The notes: generated by a model not told the origin, from the sequence alone. A stretch of DNA of 24,940 nucleotides from JASFEQ01 sp050122535 (GCA_050122535.1 JASFIT010000013.1:1-24940), one strand, 5' to 3'. Positions 1 through 8,625 are shown, counted from the stretch's first letter. Program-made: numbers and translations.

Positions 1-552
1 GCCCAGAGAGTAAAAGAATCCCTCCTCGGCTATCTCGCGGAAAAAGGAATCCAGTTTTCGCAAGTCTCCAGAGATGAGCTAGAAGGAAAGGCTGTTGTGG
101 AATTCGCTTTTGACTTGGGCGCTCCACCTTCCATCCTGTGGGGTGCATTCAAGGATAAGATCAGGGAAATTATCTCAGTTGCCCATGAGGCGGGGCACGT
201 GATGGTGTACAAAGAGATGAATAGGGATGATGCAAGAACCTATCTTTGCACCATGTTTGCTTCCCATGGCATCGGACTGGAGAAGATTTCTCCTGCTGGC
301 CAGGAATTTATGCTCCACGTTGAGGCAAAGGCCTCCACAAATGGAATCCACATTCTCAAGGATGTGGGCGTTGACAAGGAAGATCTCAAATTCGTGAAGG
401 AACTGATGTCAAAGTGGTATGCTACCTATGAAATGTTGTGCCAGAAGGAGGTGGTAAGAAAGGTGAGAAAGAAGATCATCGAGGACGACAACACGGCTTT
501 CCTCGTTTCCAATCATGCCCAACAATCGACAGAGTCAATTACCACCGCTTGA
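1..552 (+). CDS. Unrecognised protein with HEAGH motif (5' end outside window)
   Basis: The frame is open from the first base of the window to the TGA at 550-552, so the gene starts upstream and about 183 codons are visible. An internal GTG at 97 would give a 151-residue protein, but the frame upstream of it also looks coding (for example the stretch GYLAEKGIQFSQVSRDELEG), so I treat this as a 5' partial gene. The only recognisable feature is S-V-A-H-E-A-G-H-V-M, encoded around 178-207, which fits the zincin HExxH zinc-protease consensus. I see no clear third metal ligand. The C-terminal part is charged and helical-looking (KEVVRKVRKKIIEDD). No signal peptide can be judged. The same frame stays open for 32 codons past the TGA, to a TAG at 649-651, but the extension has no recognisable conservation. 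Function unknown. Confidence 0.7.
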   Translation, partial: AQRVKESLLGYLAEKGIQFSQVSRDELEGKAVVEFAFDLGAPPSILWGAFKDKIREIISVAHEAGHVMVYKEMNRDDARTYLCTMFASHGIGLEKISPAGQEFMLHVEAKASTNGIHILKDVGVDKEDLKFVKELMSKWYATYEMLCQKEVVRKVRKKIIEDDNTAFLVSNHAQQSTESITTA

Positions 553-670
553 AGGGGTGCCTTGATTACCCACGCCCATCTTTTTCATGATACGGACCAC
601 ATTTTCACCGACCTGTGGGTGGAACTGATCAACAAGGCATGGGATAAATAGGCTGACCCGCATGGACTGA

Positions 671-730
671 ACCTTATATTGTTTCCCACTGCATTTCAAT
701 GAAATATAAGGTCGGATTTTATATCCGACC
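671..730. repeat. Two overlapping, mutually exclusive hairpins
   Basis: ACCTTATATT (671-680) is perfectly complementary to AATATAAGGT (703-712). GGTCGGAT (710-717) pairs with ATCCGACC (723-730) across a TTTAT loop. The arms share 710-712, so both stems cannot be fully formed together. The block lies between the first gene and the -35 of the flavoprotein promoter, so it is more likely a 3' structure of the upstream transcript or an intergenic repeat than a leader element. The second hairpin resembles the one at 3531-3551. Confidence 0.6.
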
Positions 731-751
731 GCATATCAGCAAAATTGTTTC

Positions 752-780
752 TTGACATGGATTCAAGGAGTTTCTAGTTT
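752..780 (+). promoter_or_regulatory. Sigma70-like promoter for the flavoprotein gene
   Basis: A perfect TTGACA (-35, 752-757) is followed after 17 nt by TAGTTT (-10, 775-780). The gene starts 57 nt further on, with an AGGTGG-type ribosome site just before the ATG. This is a sequence match only. Confidence 0.5.
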
Positions 781-836
781 AAAAGGCGTCATGACGTTCA
801 CAAGAGAAAATAGGGAAAGGCTGGACAGGTGGCAAA

Positions 837-1412
837 ATGAAAGTATTGGGAATTTACGGTAGTCCTCGCAAAGGAGGAAACACGGATCAGCTCTTGGACA
901 AAACATTAGAAGGAGCCCGATCTGCAGGAGCAGAAATCTCAAGCATCTATGCGCGAGACCTGGACATGAGCGGATGCATTGAGTGTGGCGGGTGTGACAA
1001 GACGGGTAAGTGTGTCGTTAAGGATGATATGCAGGACGTTTATCCCCTCTTGGACGAGGCAGACGTTATTTTCTTGGCATCCCCCATCTTCTTCTATGGC
1101 GTCACGGCACAGGTCAAGGCCCTCATCGACCGCACACAGGCTTGTTGGTCCAAGCGGATGTTGGAGAAAACACCTGAAGAGAGGAAAACCTTTGATAGTG
1201 GAAAAGGTTATCTGATTGCAGTGGGTGCCACACGGGGTGAGAATCTTTTTGAAGGGGCCATTTTGACCGCCAGATACTTCTATGACGCACTGGATATGAC
1301 TTACGAGGGAGGTATCTTTTTTAGAAGCCTTGAGGAAAAAACAGCCGTCGAGAAAAATCCGGAGACCCTTCAAGAGGCTTTTAACTTGGGTCTGAAGGCC
1401 GTTTCATCATGA
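837..1412 (+). CDS. Iron-sulfur flavoprotein / NADPH-dependent FMN reductase family
   Basis: This 191-residue protein has a flavodoxin-like fold. The N-terminus carries the FMN-phosphate loop GSPRKGGNT (residues 8-16), and residues 47-59 have four cysteines spaced C-x2-C-x2-C-x5-C (CIECGGC....C). That is the compact motif of the Isf iron-sulfur flavoproteins, which hold a 4Fe-4S cluster next to FMN and shuttle electrons in anaerobes. A-S-P-I-F-F-Y-G near residue 80 is the usual flavodoxin-type second flavin loop. The length is normal for the family and the gene looks complete. It has its own promoter-like sequence upstream. Its last 43 bases overlap the 3' end of queG on the other strand. The electron donor and acceptor cannot be read from the sequence. 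Confidence 0.85.
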   Translation: MKVLGIYGSPRKGGNTDQLLDKTLEGARSAGAEISSIYARDLDMSGCIECGGCDKTGKCVVKDDMQDVYPLLDEADVIFLASPIFFYGVTAQVKALIDRTQACWSKRMLEKTPEERKTFDSGKGYLIAVGATRGENLFEGAILTARYFYDALDMTYEGGIFFRSLEEKTAVEKNPETLQEAFNLGLKAVSS

Positions 1413-2314
1413 GCCATAATAGCCCTGATGTTTGACTTCAATTTCTCCAGGCCTGCCCTGGCAAAGGCTGTTCGTCCAAACCTCTTTTTAAATTCCTTAT
1501 CGTTCATCTTCAAGAACTGATCCGTTGCAGGTAGCTGAATCTGCATTGATGCTTCACCTTCGTTAAATGGACATATCTCTTGACACCGATCACAGCCAAA
1601 AAAGCAATCACCCATCTTTCTGCCCATATCCCCCTTTGTCTTTCCCTTTTGCTCGATGGTAATGTACGAAAGACACGCTGAGGCATCGAGATAGAAGGGT
1701 TTTTCTAGAGCGCCTGTGGGGCAAGAATCGATGCACGCTGTGCAGGCCCCACATTGATTCTCCATGGGTTCAGAGAACAAAAATTCCAGGTGGGCAGTGG
1801 TCAGTATCTCTACCAGATAAAAGTAGGATCCGTGGCCAGGGATGATGAGCATGTTGTTCTTCCCAATAAACCCGATGCCGGAAGAAAATGCGAAGCTCTT
1901 CTCTAAAATAGGGGCAGAATCCACACAGATCCTTGAATCGCTTCCTGGATAGATTTCTCCGATCACATCCACCAATTCTCCGCATAAACCCCTTAATCTG
2001 AAATGATAGTCTTCCTTCGTGGGTTGGGAATATCTCGATACGGTAAAGCCCTCCGGTGTTCCGGGTTTCTGTGAAGGATAGGGATAGGCAAGGGATATAA
2101 TAGTCTTGCACCCTTTTAGCAGAATGGTGGGATCTTGCCGGGTATCCACATTCCTCTCGAGCCAGGACATGTCTGCATTTTTTCCATCAGATAACCAGGC
2201 ACGGAACTCGTCAAAGTAGAGGGGTCTTGATGGCTTGGAAAAGCCACAAGCAATAAAACCAAGATCTTTAGCCCGTGCTTCAAGCGTTGAGATTATCTCT
2301 TGTCTTTTTTCCAT
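1370..2314 (-). CDS. queG: Epoxyqueuosine reductase QueG
   Basis: This 314-residue cytoplasmic enzyme carries out the last step of queuosine biosynthesis, the cobalamin-dependent reduction of epoxyqueuosine to queuosine in tRNA. Visible features are the catalytic-region V-D-S-A-P-I-L-E with Asp132, the G-K-N-N-M-L-I motif (about 151-157), and two ferredoxin-like cluster sites: C188-x2-C191-x2-C194-x3-C198-P and C237-x3-C241-x2-C244-x3-C248-P, with a further Cys at 214. Length and motif order match QueG. The ATG start at 2314 has no strong Shine-Dalgarno. The stop is TGA. The 3' end overlaps the convergent flavoprotein gene by 43 bp. Confidence 0.92.
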   Translation of the reverse strand: MEKRQEIISTLEARAKDLGFIACGFSKPSRPLYFDEFRAWLSDGKNADMSWLERNVDTRQDPTILLKGCKTIISLAYPYPSQKPGTPEGFTVSRYSQPTKEDYHFRLRGLCGELVDVIGEIYPGSDSRICVDSAPILEKSFAFSSGIGFIGKNNMLIIPGHGSYFYLVEILTTAHLEFLFSEPMENQCGACTACIDSCPTGALEKPFYLDASACLSYITIEQKGKTKGDMGRKMGDCFFGCDRCQEICPFNEGEASMQIQLPATDQFLKMNDKEFKKRFGRTAFARAGLEKLKSNIRAIMAHDETAFRPKLKAS

Positions 2315-2325
2315 TATATAACTTG

Positions 2326-2478
2326 AACCCGCAGATGCACGCGGACATCCAAAAACAAACTCCTCAAAGGCAATTGGAGAGCGTTAGGTGAAGGAGAAGG
2401 GTGAATGCTTAAAATTATAGGGAATTTTGAGCGATTTTTCATAAGCGTCTGTGTCTGTCTGTGTGTGTCTGCGGCTAA
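2326..2478. repeat. Degenerate inverted repeat between queG and map
   Basis: AACCCGCAGATGCACGCGGA near 2328 is roughly complementary to the imperfect tandem (GTCTG-rich, ending GTCTGCGGCTAA) at 2447-2478. The 2447-2478 arm has a clear relative at 15863-15894, also ending GTCTGCGGCTAA. It is a dispersed intergenic repeat with no coding sign. Confidence 0.45.
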
Positions 2479-2525
2479 TTTATTCTAAGGTTCTGCTGAT
2501 AGATTTATCTCTTTCAGCGGCTACA

Positions 2526-3437
2526 TTATTCGGGGAGAAGAGGGGCGTCTAGATCATAGGGAGTCAAGCTCTCAAAACCATCTTCGGTGACCAGGGCGGT
2601 CTGTTCGAACTGCGCCGAAAGAGAGCCATCATTCGTTACAGCCGTCCAGTTGTCTGAGAGAATGTGGAGATCTTTCTTTCCAAGGTTTATCATGGGTTCT
2701 ATGGTGAAAACCATACCAGGGACCAGGATGGTGCCTCTTCCTTTCTGGCCATAATGGGGGACCTGGGGCGCCTCATGGAATTCAAATCCCACCCCATGGC
2801 CCACGAACTCCCTTACAACCGAACATCCCTGGCCCTCCGCGTAACTCTGGATTGCCCAACCTATATCTCCGACCCTCTTACCAGGACGGACCATGGATAG
2901 TCCTTCCTTGAGGCTAGTTCTGGCAACTTCCACAATCTTTCGGGCATCCGGTCCCGGTGTCCCCACGAAAAAAGTTTTGCTCGCATCCGCATAATAACCA
3001 TCCAGCCTGGGAGTAACGTCCACATTGACGATGTCACCGGTGTTTAGGACCCTATCCCCCGGAATACCGTGGCAAATCTCTTCATTCACAGAAACGCAAA
3101 CACTCTTGGGAAAACCCCTGTAATTGAGAGGGGCGGGAACCGCACCGTGTTGGACCGTGAATTCGTGAACCAGGGTGTTTATTTCATCAGTCGTGATGCC
3201 CGCCTTGATGTGTTCCTCCACGAGCTGGAGGGTTGCGATGGCTAGACGCCCAGCTTGCTTTATGGCATTTACATCCGCCTCCTCCTTCAGGCGAATGTTA
3301 TGTTGACGCAGATACTTCTCTTTAATACTAATTCTTGGATTGGCCTTTCCTAAACAACATTTCTTGTATTTGAGTCCGCTGCCACAAGGACAGGGATCAT
3401 TTCGGCCCACTTTCTTTTCTCTGTCTCTCAGAAGCAC
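2526..3437 (-). CDS. map: Methionine aminopeptidase type I with N-terminal SEC-C zinc motif
   Basis: This 303-residue enzyme removes the initiator methionine from nascent proteins. Residues 11-28 are a SEC-C motif with C-x-C-x8-C-C (Cys16, Cys18, Cys27, Cys28), as at the end of SecA. The rest is a complete MAP domain with all five metal ligands: Asp140, Asp151, His214, Glu247 and Glu278. Their spacing (11, 63, 33, 31) is identical to E. coli MAP. The start is a GTG preceded directly by GGA, and an in-frame stop lies just upstream, so no longer form is possible. SEC-C extended MAPs are known in several phyla; the motif probably aids docking on the ribosome or a chaperone (inference). It appears to be a single-gene unit. 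Confidence 0.93.
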   Translation of the reverse strand: MLLRDREKKVGRNDPCPCGSGLKYKKCCLGKANPRISIKEKYLRQHNIRLKEEADVNAIKQAGRLAIATLQLVEEHIKAGITTDEINTLVHEFTVQHGAVPAPLNYRGFPKSVCVSVNEEICHGIPGDRVLNTGDIVNVDVTPRLDGYYADASKTFFVGTPGPDARKIVEVARTSLKEGLSMVRPGKRVGDIGWAIQSYAEGQGCSVVREFVGHGVGFEFHEAPQVPHYGQKGRGTILVPGMVFTIEPMINLGKKDLHILSDNWTAVTNDGSLSAQFEQTALVTEDGFESLTPYDLDAPLLPE

Positions 3438-4029
3438 TCCTATCTCAACCTCACTTAAAAGCTATCTCGGTGGCATCTGTAACCTTTGCCTAAACATGTT
3501 CAGGGATGACAACCTACCCCCACAAAGTAGGGTGGGGATCTATTCCCCACCCATATCATAAAAGTTCCTATTTTACATCTGCTCGCTGACGTTTGAATGT
3601 TGAACTATAACAGAATGAAGAAAACAATTCAATCTAACAGCATCTACCCTGATACACCATCAAGGCATCATCTGCCCGCCAATACGGGATTTCGCAAAGC
3701 TCAACTTACAGAACGAATACCTTGCTGGTGATCAGGAATACGGGCTATCCTGCCGATTTCAGTGGCGACTCCTAAATTTGGCGGTTTATTTGGGATTTAC
3801 CTGCTATAATAGCCGAAGAAAATATTGATAAAAGTAATGAGAATAGATATCAGAGGGAAACACAAGACGTGGAGTAATGGAATAATGGAATGCTGGAATA
3901 TTGGCTGCAGAAAATGGAAAACGTGTTAATTGTTCATACGCGGCTATTATTCCAATATCCCATTGTTGCAATATTTCACTTGCAGAGAATCTCCTGAGTT
4001 TCAAAGAAGTCTAGGACAGCAAACTCGTT
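3438..4029. other. Gene-free stretch with hairpins and degenerate repeats
   Basis: Apart from the hairpins at 3513-3552, the region is AT-rich. It holds an imperfect inverted repeat of GGAATATTGG (3894-3903) with CCAATATCCC (3952-3961), embedded in ATGGAATA-type repetition (about 3871-3985). I see no convincing gene. The 66-codon minus-strand frame at 3804-4004 is made largely of this repeat. Confidence 0.5.
3513..3552. repeat. Overlapping hairpins upstream of map
   Basis: GGGTGGGGA (3530-3538) and TCCCCACCC (3544-3552) form a perfect 9-bp stem with loop TCTAT. CCTAC (3513-3517) can instead pair with GTAGG (3527-3531), overlapping the first stem. This is the same two-hairpin layout as at 671-730, and the 21-nt core hairpin is related to the one there. 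Confidence 0.6.
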
Positions 4030-5541
4030 TTGAACCATCCAAAGAAAAAATTCTTACAAGTCCCTCACGTATGGGCCTTCACCACCTATTTTGCTGAAGG
4101 ATTCCCCTATACCATCATCCGTATCATATCTTCTGTCTTTTTCCGGGATATGCGGGTCAGCCTTGAGGCCATCGGCCTCACCTCCCTTTTTGGCCTGCCG
4201 TGGGTTTTGAAATTCCTGTGGGGACCCCAGATTGATCAGTACGGTACCAAGCGACGCTGGATGCTCACCATGCAGTTCTTGCTTATCTTAATGGTCATTG
4301 CTGTGGCCTGCCTCTCCCCTCTCCCTGAAGGCATTCGTATCATTGCCATTCTTTTCTTCATTGGCTCCTTTCTTGCGGCCACTCACGACATGGCGATCGA
4401 CGGCTATTACATGGAGGCCCTTGATCGTGAGGGGCAGGCCAAATTTGTGGGATACCGGGTTATGGCCTACCGCATCTCTATGATGACGGGTACGGGTGTT
4501 ATTGTCACCATCGGTGCCACAACGAACTGGCTTGTGGGGTTCCTTTCAGCGGGAGCAATGTTGTCTCTCCTCTTCATATATCACCTTTTTCTCTTACCCC
4601 AGGTAGAAGAAGAAAAAATACCCTTACACAACCTCTTCAAGGCCTTCCTGAAATTGAGATTAATCATCCTGATTGTCTTACTGGCCCTTATCATCATCGT
4701 TCTGCGACATATTTTTACTTTAGAATGGTATCAGCAAGTCAAAGACCAGTTACCGATTTTAGATAAGATTCGATTCCCAGGCTGGGTCGGGATAGGCCTT
4801 CTGGTAGCTCTCATTCTCCTTGCCCTATTCAAAGGTCGAATAAAAAAGATTTTCTTGAGGGACAGGGATTCCTTTTATTCCAGGGCCTTCATGGCCTACA
4901 TGGATCGGGAGAAGATTGGGGCCGCCCTCGCCTTCATCATTCTCATGCGTACAGGGGAGTCAATGCTCGCCTCCATGGCATCGCCCTTTATGGTGGATTT
5001 GGGTATCAAAGTGCATTACGGTTGGATATCCGGGGGCGTGGGGCTCCCTTTCTCCATCATCGGGGCCATGGTAGGAGGCTGGATGATCTCCCGGTATACT
5101 CTGAAAAGAACCATCTGGCCTTTTCTACTGGCTCAGAATCTGACCAATATTATCTATATGCTCTTGGCCCTCAAACTCAATCAGTTCGTTATTCTTAATA
5201 CAGGCGCTGAAACGATAACGCCCATAGGGAGTCCCAACCTACTGCTCGTAGCATCCGTGCATGCCTTTGATCAGTTTGCCGGCGGACTTGGCACCTCAGT
5301 GCTCGTGACCTACTTGATGAGGACCTGCCTTTCAGAATTCAAGGCCGCCCATTTTGCCATCGGAACAGGCCTTATGAACATCAGTGGGGTATTGTCAGGT
5401 GTGGTGAGTGGATTTCTGGCTGGTTGGTTGGGTTATGGTTACTTTTTCGGTATCAGCTTCCTGGCATCCATCCCCGGGATGCTCTTAATTTTCTTTGTAC
5501 CTTTCCTGGATTCAGACAAGGCGTCTCGGGTAAGCCGCTAA
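4030..5541 (+). CDS. AmpG-like MFS permease
   Basis: This 503-residue inner-membrane protein has many hydrophobic helices, consistent with 12-14 transmembrane segments. The N-terminus (W-A-F-T-T-Y-F-A-E-G-F-P-Y) and the loop after helix 2, L-W-G-P-Q-I-D-Q-Y-G-T-K-R-R, resemble the AmpG muropeptide permeases and related acetyl-CoA-transporter-like MFS members. A-T-H-D-M-A-I-D-G-Y-Y near residue 120 is also typical (ATQDIAIDAY-like in AmpG). Two extra hydrophobic stretches in the central part (about 212-280) fit the AmpG layout. The start is a TTG at 4030: an in-frame TAG lies at 4012-4014 and no earlier ATG exists. The ribosome site (TAGGAC) is weak. The substrate is unknown; muropeptide or another anhydro-sugar is possible. 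Confidence 0.75.
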   Translation: MNHPKKKFLQVPHVWAFTTYFAEGFPYTIIRIISSVFFRDMRVSLEAIGLTSLFGLPWVLKFLWGPQIDQYGTKRRWMLTMQFLLILMVIAVACLSPLPEGIRIIAILFFIGSFLAATHDMAIDGYYMEALDREGQAKFVGYRVMAYRISMMTGTGVIVTIGATTNWLVGFLSAGAMLSLLFIYHLFLLPQVEEEKIPLHNLFKAFLKLRLIILIVLLALIIIVLRHIFTLEWYQQVKDQLPILDKIRFPGWVGIGLLVALILLALFKGRIKKIFLRDRDSFYSRAFMAYMDREKIGAALAFIILMRTGESMLASMASPFMVDLGIKVHYGWISGGVGLPFSIIGAMVGGWMISRYTLKRTIWPFLLAQNLTNIIYMLLALKLNQFVILNTGAETITPIGSPNLLLVASVHAFDQFAGGLGTSVLVTYLMRTCLSEFKAAHFAIGTGLMNISGVLSGVVSGFLAGWLGYGYFFGISFLASIPGMLLIFFVPFLDSDKASRVSR

Positions 5542-5598
5542 AATCTCCCCACCTATCTCCTTCCCCTTTATGCCCTCCCACCAGATGCTCTGTCTAAT

Positions 5599-5699
5599 GT
5601 CATTGCGAGGGACTCCCGTGCAGGCGGGAGGACCGAACCAATCTCATAAGGGGCGAAATCAGAGAGACTGCCACGCTCCCTTTGGTCGCTCGCAATGAC
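5599..5699. repeat. Intergenic inverted repeat, GTCATTGCGAG family (copy 1)
   Basis: It is bounded by GTCATTGCGAG (5599-5609) and its exact complement CTCGCAATGAC (5689-5699). Inside are ACTCCCGTGCAGGCGGGAG and AATCTC/GAGA segments. The same terminal sequence recurs at 8626-8813 and 24728-24892. No ORF. It lies between the convergent MFS and ATPase genes. Confidence 0.75.
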
Positions 5700-5765
5700 C
5701 TCTAATGGAGACCTTAATTATACAAAGAAATTTCGGAACATGGAAATCAGGTGCATTGCAAGAAA

Positions 5766-6464
5766 TCAAGTCATGGCCAGGAAGGTGTTTGGGTCAAGCC
5801 GAACACTCGCATCAGGCTCCACCTCGGCGTCGTGATCCTTTAGAAGTCTTAGCACGATGCCTGACTGCGTTGGCTGCAATTGAATGATGATGTTGAAAAG
5901 ATCATCCAGCGCATGACATGGATAGGGGATTCCCCTTTCATTCACATCGGTAATGTGCCTATGGGTGCGTGCTGAAAACCATATCTCCACCTTAAATTGG
6001 TCAGCGATCTCTTTAAAACCTTCAAATACGTCTCTGCCCGCCTTTTCGAAATCAAGTCCATCCACTATGAGGGTGTCCGGTACAAAGTCAATCTTCTCCA
6101 CCAGGTTTTTCAAGTTCGCCGTAAGGCGTTTGATCTCAAAGCTTTGCTGCAGATATGCCAAAATCATTCTGTTTCTCTCAAAAAGCATTCTGACCTCATG
6201 TTCATCGTCTATATTGAGGGCCTTGACGAGATCGTAGTAGATGACGTTGTAGTAGGAGGTGATTTTTTCCGGCACATCTTCGAGGGAGACATGAACCAGC
6301 TTTTCCTTGCGAAACAGCTTGTCAAAGGCTATGTGGATCAGACAGGCCGTTTTACCTACACCGGCCCGCGCCATGAGCACACCCAGATTTCCTCGGCCCA
6401 AACCTCTTTGTGAAGACTTTTCAAGAACCTTCAATGGACTCACTTTTATGAAATCTTTCATCAC
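5766..6464 (-). CDS. RecA/KaiC-like P-loop ATPase
   Basis: This protein of about 232 residues has Walker A A-R-A-G-V-G-K-T (residues 32-39) and a Walker B strand T-L-I-V-D-G (Asp135), the arrangement of the RecA/DnaB/KaiC ATPase class. F-S-A-R-T-H follows the strand after Walker B, where such proteins carry a sensor residue. There is no DNA-binding or membrane domain. The start overlaps the stop of the EF-G gene: either GTG at 6464 or the next ATG (6461-6459, sharing the A of TGATG). Translation is therefore probably coupled to EF-G. Role unknown. The tight coupling suggests something related to EF-G or translation, but this is inference only. Confidence 0.75.
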   Translation of the reverse strand: MMKDFIKVSPLKVLEKSSQRGLGRGNLGVLMARAGVGKTACLIHIAFDKLFRKEKLVHVSLEDVPEKITSYYNVIYYDLVKALNIDDEHEVRMLFERNRMILAYLQQSFEIKRLTANLKNLVEKIDFVPDTLIVDGLDFEKAGRDVFEGFKEIADQFKVEIWFSARTHRHITDVNERGIPYPCHALDDLFNIIIQLQPTQSGIVLRLLKDHDAEVEPDASVRLDPNTFLAMT

Positions 6465-8536
6465 TTCTTCCCCCTTTTTACCCGGTCTCTGAATTGGGCT
6501 TTGAGTTCCTCTGCCACGGCTTCGGGAGCTTTTGAATATCGAGAAAATTCCATGGTGAATTCAGCCTTTCCTTGCGTTAGGGATCTGAGGGTAGTGGCAT
6601 ATCCAAACATCTCGGCCAAGGGAACCTCTGCCTCCACCGTTGTAAACACGCCATCTTCGGCAGAACTCATGATTAAGCCCCTGCGCTGATTGATAGAGGC
6701 CATAACATTTCCCTGGAATTCTGAGGGGCATTCCACCGACACTTTCATCACGGGTTCCAATATGACCGGTTTTGCTTTTAAATAGGATTGCTTGAAGGCC
6801 CCTATGGCAGCATAGGTAAAGGCCCTCTCAGAGGAATCAACGGCATGGAATTGCCCATCATTCACGACAATCCGCATCCCTAGTACCGGAAACCCTATCA
6901 ACAGACCCTCTTTGAGGCAGGACCGGAATCCCTTGTTCACAGCAGGTATGAATTCAGTGGGTATGACGCCTCTTTTCACCTGATTTACAAATTCATATAG
7001 ATCATCATCAGAAGGTTCCATATACCCGACCACACGACCATACTGACCGGATCCACCCGTCTGCTTCTTATGAAGGTAATCGAACTCTGCCTTTCTTGAG
7101 ATGGCTTCTCGATAGGCAACCTGAGGGACGCCGGTCGCCACATCGGCCCCAAACTCCCTTTTCATCCTCTCCACATATATTTCCAGATGCAGCTCGCCCA
7201 TACCGGAGATAATTGTTTCTCCGGACTCCTGATCCACATGGGAGCGGAAGGTGGGGTCTTCTTTGATGAATCGGTTAAGGGCCTTGGACACGTTGGTTTG
7301 GGACTTATGGTCTGCCGGCGATACGGTGAGGGAAATCACAGGTTCAGGCACAAAGATGGAGGACATGCTGTAGTTTAAGCGGCCATCTGTAAAGGTATCT
7401 CCAGAAAAGCAGTCCACACCGAAAAGGGCCACGATGTCTCCTGCAACGGCCCTGGTGATATCCTCCATTTCATCGGCATGCATTCTGACGAGTCTTCCCA
7501 CCTTGATCTTTTTTCTATCCCTCACATTGACCAGATCATCTCCTTTGCCAATGGAACCCTGGTAAATTCTAAGATAGGTGAGTTGCCCATATCGTGTGAC
7601 CTCCAGCTTGAAAGCTAGGGCCACTAAAGGATCATCCGGATTGGGGGAAAGCATGACCTCCGCCTGCCCCTGATCCAGATTCAGAGCGAAGTTCTCCACC
7701 TCGGTGGGGGAAGGAAGGTATTGGTTAATCCCGTCGAGCAGTGGTTGGATCCCGATGTTTTTGTAGGCTGACCCCACAAATACAGGGGTTAACTGTCGCA
7801 AGAGAGACCCTTTCCTTACAGCTTGGTGGATCATTGCTTCACTCACCCTCTCCTCCAAAATGGCCTCCGTGAGGGCGTCGGAAAACATGGAGGCAGCATC
7901 CAGTAATTCCTCTCTTCTGGCACTGGCCTCCTCCAAGAGGGTTGATGGGATTTGCTCTGTTCTCACGATCTCTCCGTATTGACCATCAAAATAGACGGCC
8001 TTCTTGGAAACCAGGTCAACAACACCTGAAAAATCTCCTTCCAGTCCTATGGGTATCTGCATGAGAACAGCATTATGGTTCAATCTCTCGCGGAGCTGGT
8101 TCACGACCCGGTACGGATTCGCACCAGAACGATCACACTTATTGACAAACGCCAATCTGGGCACCCTATACCGATTCATCTGGCGGTCAACGGTGATAGA
8201 CTGGGATTGCACGCCTCCCACGGCACACAATACGAGAATGGAACCATCCAGAACTCTGAGAGAACGCTCCACCTCGATGGTAAAATCCACGTGCCCAGGT
8301 GTATCTATAACGTTTATCTGATGACCATCCCATTCACAATGGGTGGCGGCCGAAGAAATGGTAATTCCCCTTTCCTTTTCCAACTCCATAGAATCCATCT
8401 TGGCCCCCACCCCATCTTTCCCCTTCACCTCATGCATGGCGATTATTCGCTTGGTGTAATAGAGGATTCGCTCAGTCAGAGTGGTCTTGCCCGAGTCAAT
8501 GTGAGCGCTAATACCAATGTTTCTCAATTTCTCCAT
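6461..8536 (-). CDS. fusA: Elongation factor G, spd/mitochondrial EF-G1-like
   Basis: This 691-residue translational GTPase moves tRNA and mRNA through the ribosome. The G1 loop A-H-I-D-S-G-K-T-T (11-19), switch region E-K-E-R-G-I-T-I (53-60), G3 D-T-P-G-H-V-D-F (78-85) and G4 N-K-C-D (132-135) are intact. The domain II-V sequence is continuous to G-E-L-H-L-E-I and the C-terminal S-L-T-Q-G-K-A motif. The Ser in HIDSGKTT and the V-K-G-K-D-G-V-G-A-K-M-D-S-M-E block are typical of mitochondrial EF-G1 and of the spd EF-G1 of spirochaetes, planctomycetes and deltaproteobacteria, rather than standard FusA (HIDAGKTT). Many such genomes carry a second EF-G. No ribosomal-protein or EF-Tu genes are adjacent; instead an ATPase gene overlaps the 3' end. 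Confidence 0.93.
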   Translation of the reverse strand: MEKLRNIGISAHIDSGKTTLTERILYYTKRIIAMHEVKGKDGVGAKMDSMELEKERGITISSAATHCEWDGHQINVIDTPGHVDFTIEVERSLRVLDGSILVLCAVGGVQSQSITVDRQMNRYRVPRLAFVNKCDRSGANPYRVVNQLRERLNHNAVLMQIPIGLEGDFSGVVDLVSKKAVYFDGQYGEIVRTEQIPSTLLEEASARREELLDAASMFSDALTEAILEERVSEAMIHQAVRKGSLLRQLTPVFVGSAYKNIGIQPLLDGINQYLPSPTEVENFALNLDQGQAEVMLSPNPDDPLVALAFKLEVTRYGQLTYLRIYQGSIGKGDDLVNVRDRKKIKVGRLVRMHADEMEDITRAVAGDIVALFGVDCFSGDTFTDGRLNYSMSSIFVPEPVISLTVSPADHKSQTNVSKALNRFIKEDPTFRSHVDQESGETIISGMGELHLEIYVERMKREFGADVATGVPQVAYREAISRKAEFDYLHKKQTGGSGQYGRVVGYMEPSDDDLYEFVNQVKRGVIPTEFIPAVNKGFRSCLKEGLLIGFPVLGMRIVVNDGQFHAVDSSERAFTYAAIGAFKQSYLKAKPVILEPVMKVSVECPSEFQGNVMASINQRRGLIMSSAEDGVFTTVEAEVPLAEMFGYATTLRSLTQGKAEFTMEFSRYSKAPEAVAEELKAQFRDRVKRGKK

Positions 8537-8625
8537 ATCATCCCAAAAAAAAACCTCAGATCAAGAAATGCCCGGAGTGCTTTTCCGGCCAAATTAATAT
8601 AAGTGCATTTAGTATTGCTACAATT

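Noticed and set aside
671..730. Riboswitch or attenuator for the flavoprotein gene
   Set aside because: The hairpins lie upstream of the predicted -35 at 752, so they would not be in that transcript, and no T run follows.
3804..4004. 66-codon minus-strand open frame
   Set aside because: It is mostly an ATGGAATA-type inverted repeat, with no ribosome site and no recognisable motif.
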